This document shows positions 17,471 through 21,636 of a stretch of 21,636 nucleotides of DNA, one piece after another. The notes under the pieces were generated by a model. The model made no database searches, was not told the origin of the DNA, and worked only from the letters and a program-made list of their open reading frames with translations. The stretch's first letter is position 1, and each line of letters opens with the position of its first letter. Location: assembly GCA_020025015.1 (NCBI GenBank), contig JAHHSV010000022.1:1-21636 (forward strand), written 5' to 3'. This DNA is from Anaeroplasmataceae bacterium. Lineage in GTDB: Bacteria > Bacillota_I > Bacilli_A > Acholeplasmatales > Anaeroplasmataceae. The position numbers and the translations under genes were made by a program.

Positions 17471-17501
17471 ACTATGTCTCCCTTCGTTCAATTTGCAGTT
17501 A

Positions 17502-17530
17502 ATTTTAACATATAGTGAACTTTTTAGCAA
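17502..17530 (-). promoter_or_regulatory. Promoter of block A
   Basis: Minus strand -35 TTGCTA (17530-17525), 17-base spacer, -10 TAAAAT (17507-17502) with an upstream TG one base before the -10. Predicted start is near 17495. GTTCA/TGAAC elements lie in the spacer (17516-17520) and just after the start (17486-17490). The 13-bp element shared with block B lies farther upstream at 17574-17586. Confidence 0.55.
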
Positions 17531-17573
17531 ATTTATATGGCATTTATTGTTAATTTTTAAGAATTTTATACAT

Positions 17574-17586
17574 AAAATGAACGTTA
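17574..17586. promoter_or_regulatory. 13-bp element shared with the block B leader
   Basis: AAAATGAACGTTA is identical to 14373-14385. Here it lies about 85 bases upstream of the predicted transcription start of the HTH-cytidylyltransferase gene. There is no perfect partner GTTCATTT nearby, unlike the block B copy. Candidate operator half. Confidence 0.45.
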
Positions 17587-17650
17587 TAGTTGAATGCGCT
17601 TGACAAAAGCTTATTTTACTAGAGTGTAAATCTGAAATTAAGCCACTCCA

Positions 17651-17692
17651 ACAAAAAAGGCTTTGTTTTTAAATCTTAAACAAAGTCTTTTT
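17651..17692 (-). terminator. Intrinsic terminator behind the DUF1232 pseudogene, possibly bidirectional
   Basis: The minus strand reads AAGACTTTGTTT, an eight-to-ten-base loop, then AAACAAAGCCTT, one mismatch in the stem, followed by T-rich sequence. The plus strand also ends in TTTTTCTTC. It lies about 40 bases past the pseudogene stop. Confidence 0.68.
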
Positions 17693-17729
17693 CTTCTTAT
17701 TGATTTACTGGTACTAATTCTAAACCTGT

Positions 17730-18082
17730 CTACAGTTTAAGATTATTTTCTTCTTGCCATAGGAGATATTTATCTAAATCTTCCTTAATTGCTTTAACAC
17801 AAGCCATGACAAGAGCAACATCATCTAAATAACCAAGAGCCCCTAGAACACCTTCTGGGATAATATCAACTGGAGAAACTAGATATATCAAGGTTCCACA
17901 CACATTAATATTGTTTTGATATTAACTCCTTTATATTCCCTTTTAAAATAACTAACACATAACCAGCCAAAAGATTTAATATAGCCTAAAGCTGATGAAT
18001 CAATTTTAATATTCTCTATAATACATTTATCACTTTATATTAATTTTAAAAATCTGTTTTGATCATCATATGAAGCTACCAC
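17730..18082 (-). pseudogene. Decayed YkvA/DUF1232 family membrane protein
   Basis: Read from a GTG at 18082, the minus strand gives VASYDDQNRFLKLI, then an in-frame TAA. It continues through IDSSALGYIKSFGWL and SYFKREYKGVNIKTILMCV to a one-base frameshift near 17900. The downstream frame reads TLIYLVSPVDIIPEG, LGALGYLDDVALV and a TAG at 17730. The SPVDxIPE and LGYLDD motifs are the DUF1232 hallmarks. The length, 353 bases, is not a multiple of three, as expected with a single indel. One stop and one frameshift over an otherwise recognisable protein point to recent loss. It follows the zinc-ribbon pseudogene by ten bases, so the two were probably an operon. Confidence 0.82.
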
Positions 18083-18092
18083 ATTAAATATT

Positions 18093-18470
18093 TTACTTTA
18101 ATAATCCTAAATAATCACATGCCATTCTAAATATAATAAACAATAGTATAAAGAGTAAAACCTTCCACCAATTCTTCTGCCACCACTAGCTTCTCTTTTC
18201 TCTTTTAGCTAAACGTTTTTTCTTTTCCATTTCACTACGTTTAATCTTTTATGCATCTTGACGCTGAAGCTCTTGTTAGCAGTCTAGGTAATCAATTACC
18301 TTATCAAACTTAGGCTTATCCTTTTTATATTAGCATTTTTAATAGTATATTGAAAACCACAATCCTTACAATAAGCCAACTCTAAACTACCCTAGCTCTA
18401 ATCGTCCACCACACCTAGGACAATTAGCCTCCTTAAATTCTACCTCTTTTCTTTCTTAAAAAAATTTCAT
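18093..18470 (-). pseudogene. Decayed zinc-ribbon protein with C-terminal membrane helix
   Basis: Starts at ATG 18470 with GGGGGAT as ribosome site, but codon 5 is TAA. The frame continues with EVEFKEANCPRCGGRLELG, a TAG, and after indels ELAYCKDCGFQYTIKNANI, so two CxxC knuckles of a zinc ribbon can be seen. Then follow KPKFDKVIDYLDC, TAA, QELQRQDA, TAA, KIKRSEMEKKKRLAKREKRS, TAG, and a terminal hydrophobic segment WWKVLLFILLFIIFRMACD. At least five stops and two frame changes make it clearly dead. The family is not identified beyond the zinc-ribbon plus membrane-anchor layout. Confidence 0.78.
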
Positions 18471-18475
18471 AATTT

Positions 18476-18512
18476 ATCCCCCATTAGAGCCTATAAAATT
18501 TTTACGGGGGGA
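18476..18512 (-). other. Inverted repeat that could pair the pseudogene ribosome site
   Basis: TCCCCC at 18477-18482 and GGGGGGA at 18506-18512 could form a G/C-rich hairpin in an otherwise AT-rich stretch. The right arm on the minus strand is the GGGGGA ribosome site of the zinc-ribbon pseudogene. It may be a relic of translational control; the gene itself is broken. Confidence 0.3.
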
Positions 18513-18562
18513 ATTATTTGAGTGTTTAGTTTGGTATATTGGTGTTTTTTTTCAGGCATAAT

Positions 18563-18604
18563 AAAAGCCATACAACAGTATTTAAACTTAATTATATGGC
18601 TTTT
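18563..18604 (-). terminator. Intrinsic terminator of the HTH-OLD operon
   Basis: AAAAGCCATA (18563-18572) and TATGGCTTTT (18595-18604) form a perfect 10-bp stem with a 22-base loop. On the minus strand the T-rich TTTTATTATG follows. It lies 34 bases after the OLD stop codon. Confidence 0.65.
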
Positions 18605-18637
18605 TCTTATTAATAAATCTAAACTATTTAATTTACT

Positions 18638-20518
18638 TTAAAGATTCTCAAATTCTTTAAATAGCTTTCTAAAGTTTTCTAATGTGTCGGCACTAAATTC
18701 ATACTCGTCAACGAATAATTTAATCAATGAAGACATAGATGAATACTTAATGATTTTCCCTTTATTATCTATTAGGCCTAATTTTTCTAAATCTTCTCTA
18801 GAAAATAAATCTTCTATATTCTTAAAATTAGGATCTGCCTGACTTAATGGAATCACTGTTAATTCAGAATCTTCACCATTAATATTTTTCATTGAAAGTC
18901 CAGCTTTATCGGCATCCACCAATAATATAGGATTATGCTTTTTTATTTTAATTAATTCTTTACTAATTTGTTTTTGCTTTTCTTTTATTCCTGGCTCACG
19001 CACATTACCTAAACCTTTAATTGGCAAGAATGTAATATCACCTTCAATATTAAGCTTTTGCTTCATAGCTAAAAGATAATTGTAATCTGTTATACCTTCA
19101 ACAAAAATGACCTTTCGATCTGGATCTAGTAATACATGATTATTAACAGTTAAAGCTTCCTTTATTGGCTTTAAGCTATCAGGATCATCTAAATTTATAG
19201 TAGAATAGTCATTTGCTATATAAGAAATATTATCCTTATTAGATATTACTCTTAACTCATCCAAGTAATCTAAATCAATTAAAAAAGGAACGTGAGTAGC
19301 TAAGATAATTGTTAGATCATTTTTAATGGCAAATTCTTTTAAGAACTTTCTTAATTCCCTTTGACCCATAACATGCAAATTAGTTGCTGGCTCATCCATT
19401 ATTATAATATCACCAGGCTCTAAAGCATTTTTACATAACAAATTAAAATACAAATCAAAGAACCATTTAAAGCCTGTTGACTGATAATCTAATGATATAT
19501 CTCCATTTCCCCTGTATAGAGAAAAGAATATTTTTGTAGATTCCAATGTTATTTCAAACGAATACTTTTCAGCATCAGCAAAATAAAGTTTATTAAAATC
19601 TTTAGAAATACTTTCTAATTTACGATTTATAGACTTCTCTAGTTTTTTCAATGCGCCCCTGTTTTGCAATTTTTCAAAGGATGAATATGCGTTCTTAATT
19701 TCTTCTATTTTAACTCCAATTTTATTTAAAACATTCAATAAAAATTTATTGTTATTTAAATTTGAAATCGTAGTGTTCAAATCATTATTGGAAATTTTAC
19801 TATCTACATAATTATAAATATTTGGTAAACCGTTTATATTAAAATTATCTTTATAGCTTTTTAAATATATTTCTTTACTATGTTTATTTTCATTAAATAT
19901 TTGATCAAATTCTATGGCTAATTGGTTGTTTGGATATTGTCTAACGAACTCATTCCAGGCATCTAAATAAATATTATCCTCTAAGCAGTATTTTTTAAAA
20001 ATAATCACAAAATCCCTAAAAACCCGCATAAGCATTTCTTTATTATTTCTATTTTCACTTATCTTCCCATAAAATTCATCAAACTTATTTGACAATGAGT
20101 TATCATATCTTCTTCTATAGGTAATATCTCTTAAATATATTAACCCATTTCTAATTTCATCAAATCTGATTTCAAAATCAAAAGTCCAATCAACTGTTTT
20201 AGACGGATAAGAATACACAATACCTTTTTGGCTTAATTCACATTTATAATTTAAACCATTTGTTTTAGAAACCAAAGTTAATTTTGGTTTGCGATATTCA
20301 GGATCATAGGATAAAGTTGTTATATCTCTATCTTGCAAACTTTCAGATCCAAATTCTACCAGACCACCTAATACATTAGATTTACCAGAATTATTTGCTC
20401 CAACTAAAATTATAAGATTTCCCATTCTTCCCTTTTCTAATGTATTATTCAAGACCAACTTTTCAGGTTCGTTTAATCCTAAATTTCTAAACTTTTCATA
20501 AAGCAAAATTCTTTCCAT
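18638..20518 (-). CDS. OLD-family ATPase/TOPRIM nuclease
   Basis: Predicted ATP-regulated nuclease of 626 residues. The ABC-type ATPase half has Walker A GANNSGKS (40-47), the signature YQSTGFKW (345-352), Walker B IIIMDEPATNLH (371-382) and the switch histidine in ATHVPF (409). Residues about 150-310 form a long helical insert (FEKLQNRGALKKLEKSINRK) suited to a coiled-coil dimer arm. The C-terminal TOPRIM domain has VEGITD with Glu474 and VDADKAG with Asp535 and Asp537, the expected metal residues. Stand-alone OLD proteins and Gabija GajA have this layout; no GajB-like helicase is next to it. The ribosome site GGAGGG is inside the last codons of the HTH gene, one base before the start, so the two are co-translated. 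A phage-defence function is likely but inferred. Confidence 0.88.
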   Translation of the reverse strand: MERILLYEKFRNLGLNEPEKLVLNNTLEKGRMGNLIILVGANNSGKSNVLGGLVEFGSESLQDRDITTLSYDPEYRKPKLTLVSKTNGLNYKCELSQKGIVYSYPSKTVDWTFDFEIRFDEIRNGLIYLRDITYRRRYDNSLSNKFDEFYGKISENRNNKEMLMRVFRDFVIIFKKYCLEDNIYLDAWNEFVRQYPNNQLAIEFDQIFNENKHSKEIYLKSYKDNFNINGLPNIYNYVDSKISNNDLNTTISNLNNNKFLLNVLNKIGVKIEEIKNAYSSFEKLQNRGALKKLEKSINRKLESISKDFNKLYFADAEKYSFEITLESTKIFFSLYRGNGDISLDYQSTGFKWFFDLYFNLLCKNALEPGDIIIMDEPATNLHVMGQRELRKFLKEFAIKNDLTIILATHVPFLIDLDYLDELRVISNKDNISYIANDYSTINLDDPDSLKPIKEALTVNNHVLLDPDRKVIFVEGITDYNYLLAMKQKLNIEGDITFLPIKGLGNVREPGIKEKQKQISKELIKIKKHNPILLVDADKAGLSMKNINGEDSELTVIPLSQADPNFKNIEDLFSREDLEKLGLIDNKGKIIKYSSMSSLIKLFVDEYEFSADTLENFRKLFKEFENL

Positions 20519-20519
20519 A

Positions 20520-20996
20520 TTAATTACCCTCCAATTTTTTAATTTTTTCTTTTATTTCTATATATGGCTTGATTGCTTTTAACTCATCATCCGTTAATTT
20601 TCTTTTTTTAATCAAGCCCTGTATACTGACTAAATAAAATATAATATCATCAAAAGTGTCTTTAGTAGCAGCCGTGACTAAAAATTGGCTTTTTTTAGAC
20701 TCCGGATTTGAAATAATATATTTTTTAATTTTTTTAATTATGTCAGTTTCTTCATCATCTTCCAATTCCTTTACAGTAGTCAAATTATTAAGTATATAAT
20801 TAATAACACTTTTTTTACCTGCCAATTCATGCTCTTGTATATAATTAAATAATTTTAAAACCTTCTTGTTGATCAAATCAAATTCGGCATTGTCATAACT
20901 ATCTATGTATTTGTACATTGTAGGCCTGGAAACTTGAAGATATTCAGATAATTCTGTTATTCTTAAATCCATTTCTCTTAGTCTATCTCTTAACAT
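20520..20996 (-). CDS. Small helix-turn-helix protein paired with the OLD nuclease
   Basis: Protein of 158 residues. The N-terminal HTH (about 12-34) reads LRITELSEYLQVSRPTMYKY and is followed by DLINKKVLKLFNYIQ, a layout like small repressors. The rest is helical and charged (LEDDEETDIIKKIKKYI, then IEIKEKIKKLEG) with no known enzyme motif. The ATG at 20996 has GAGGTG seven bases upstream; a GTG at 21011 lies within that site and is rejected. Its promoter is covered by two tandem palindromes, which favours autoregulation of the HTH-OLD operon. Alternatively, it may act as a sensor or antitoxin-like partner of the nuclease. The specific family is not recognised. Confidence 0.75.
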   Translation of the reverse strand: MLRDRLREMDLRITELSEYLQVSRPTMYKYIDSYDNAEFDLINKKVLKLFNYIQEHELAGKKSVINYILNNLTTVKELEDDEETDIIKKIKKYIISNPESKKSQFLVTAATKDTFDDIIFYLVSIQGLIKKRKLTDDELKAIKPYIEIKEKIKKLEGN

Positions 20997-21017
20997 TAAT
21001 AAACACCTCACATCATC

Positions 21018-21045
21018 ATTTTAGCATCTTTACATTTTTTGTCAA
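21018..21045 (-). promoter_or_regulatory. Promoter of the HTH-OLD operon
   Basis: Minus strand -35 TTGACA (21045-21040, perfect consensus), 16-base spacer, -10 TAAAAT (21023-21018) with an upstream TG one base before it. The predicted start near 21011 gives a leader of about 15 bases. Confidence 0.7.
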
Positions 21046-21069
21046 TATTTATTTTACATTTTTTGTAAA
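21029..21069. promoter_or_regulatory. Two tandem palindromic operators, 24 bases apart
   Basis: TTTACA-TTTTT-TGTCAA (21029-21045) and TTTACA-TTTTT-TGTAAA (21053-21069) form near-perfect and perfect 17-base palindromes. They share a 14-bp direct repeat TTTACATTTTTTGT at a 24-base period. The first overlaps the -35 box and spacer and the second lies just upstream, so a bound protein would block transcription. The adjacent HTH protein is the obvious candidate. Confidence 0.68.
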
Positions 21070-21173
21070 GTAATATAGATGAATAATAAGTACTAATAGT
21101 TGGAATATTTAAAAAACAAAACTAAATTAATAGTCTTACCTTGTAATATGATAATATAAAATAAGCATTATGC

Positions 21174-21636
21174 ATGGCTTTACATAAATCAATTGCTTTA
21201 TACATAAAAAAGCAATTTGTGAATCGTTATATGACACTTGATCAATATCAAATAGTTGAATATATGTTTAAGTATTGACCCTTAATTAAAAGAGTCATAT
21301 AAGCTTTTGAATGATTATAAATATTTTAATAGTGATAGAGATATAACACCTGAATCTGCTATAGGAAAATTAGATGATCTAATATTAGATTTTTATTATT
21401 TTATAATCCCTAAATATAAAAATATTTATAAAATGCCATCTAATTGGCGTAATGAAATAATCAATTATTTTAATAAACTGAATGGGTATAGAATAAATAA
21501 CGGTAATATTGAAAGACATAATCGTAATATTAAAACCATTTTAAGGCAAAGCTACGTATACACAAACTTTGACAGGTTTAGAAACCATGTCATATATGTA
21601 ATAAATCCTAATGTTACAATATTAGGATATTCAAAA
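21174..21636 (+). mobile_element. ISL3-family transposase remnant, C-terminal part, runs off the window
   Basis: The plus strand reads from about 21174 as ALHKSIALYIKKQFVNRYM and TLDQYQIVEYMF. A one-base frameshift near 21268 follows, then SIDP and a TAA at 21283, then LKESYKLLNDYKYFNSDRDI. After that the frame stays open to the end with NGNIERHNRNIKTILRQSY, TNFDRFRNHVIYVINPNV and ILGYS. This matches the C-terminal DDE region of ISL3 transposases (a final Glu in NGNIERHN, then the NFxRFRNR segment). The N-terminal half is absent, with only unassigned AT-rich sequence at 21070-21173. It is therefore an inactive, truncated and frameshifted copy. Terminal repeats cannot be seen in the window. 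Confidence 0.78.

Noticed and set aside
17471..17530. Longer start for the HTH-cytidylyltransferase
   Set aside because: The added residues would be encoded inside the promoter, and GGGAG directly serves the ATG at 17470.
18093..18470. Stop-codon readthrough or recoding in the zinc-ribbon gene
   Set aside because: There are frame changes as well as stops, and both TAA and TAG end normal genes in the window, so decay is the simpler reading.
18638..20518. Gabija or PARIS system
   Set aside because: No GajB-like UvrD helicase and no separate AriB-type TOPRIM gene is adjacent; ATPase and TOPRIM are in one protein with an HTH partner.
20997..21011. GTG start for the HTH gene
   Set aside because: It lies in the GAGGTG ribosome site of the ATG at 20996.
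21029..21069. Start of a CRISPR array (repeat with 24-base period)
   Set aside because: There are only two copies of a 14-bp AT-rich repeat, each a palindrome at a promoter, and no cas genes.

Overview
The window comes from a very AT-rich, low-GC Firmicutes-type bacterium. It has strong AGGAGG-like ribosome sites, sigma-A-like promoters (several of the extended -10 type) and intrinsic terminators. Gene content (EpsG-type polymerase proteins, LicD, TagD-like and LicC-like enzymes) suggests a Bacilli/Erysipelotrichia-like gut lineage, but no rRNA or housekeeping marker is present to fix the taxon. All 18 intact genes lie on the minus strand, so the biological reading direction runs from high to low coordinates. 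All 18 end in TAA (11) or TAG (7); none ends in TGA.

From 17.5 kb down to position 22 lies one surface-polysaccharide locus in four transcription blocks. Block A (17470-14571) encodes a winged-helix regulator fused to a LicC-like cytidylyltransferase, a second LicC-like cytidylyltransferase and an organophosphate-type MFS transporter, and ends in a hairpin terminator. Block B (14360-11971) encodes a class V aminotransferase and a fusion of a TagD-like cytidylyltransferase with a Gfo/Idh-like domain. Block C (11796-9281) encodes a membrane nucleotide-sugar 4,6-dehydratase (CapD/EpsC type) and the initiating phosphoglycosyl transferase. Block D (9071-22) encodes LicD, GT2, a DUF4422 protein, two EpsG/Wzy-like proteins in tandem, a second LicD, the Wzx flippase, a Core-2/I-branching GT14 and a GT4. 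B, C and D each have a candidate promoter, and A, B and C each end at a terminator.

Together: C makes and loads the first sugar on the lipid carrier, and D builds, decorates, flips and polymerises the repeat unit. A and B probably import and CTP-activate a small phosphorylated or phosphonate substituent, which the LicD proteins could transfer. The substituent is not identified. Phosphonate synthesis genes (PEP mutase, phosphonopyruvate decarboxylase) and choline kinase are absent from the window. A 13-bp element shared by the upstream regions of A and B, part of a perfect 8-bp inverted repeat in B, is a candidate operator for the regulator-enzyme fusion.

Upstream (17.5-21.6 kb) is a decaying accessory zone. 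It holds two adjacent pseudogenes (a zinc-ribbon membrane protein and a YkvA/DUF1232 protein), then an intact two-gene unit (small HTH protein plus OLD-family ATPase/TOPRIM nuclease) whose promoter is overlapped by two tandem palindromes. At the right edge, on the plus strand, is a broken ISL3-family transposase. The HTH-OLD pair looks like a candidate phage-defence unit.
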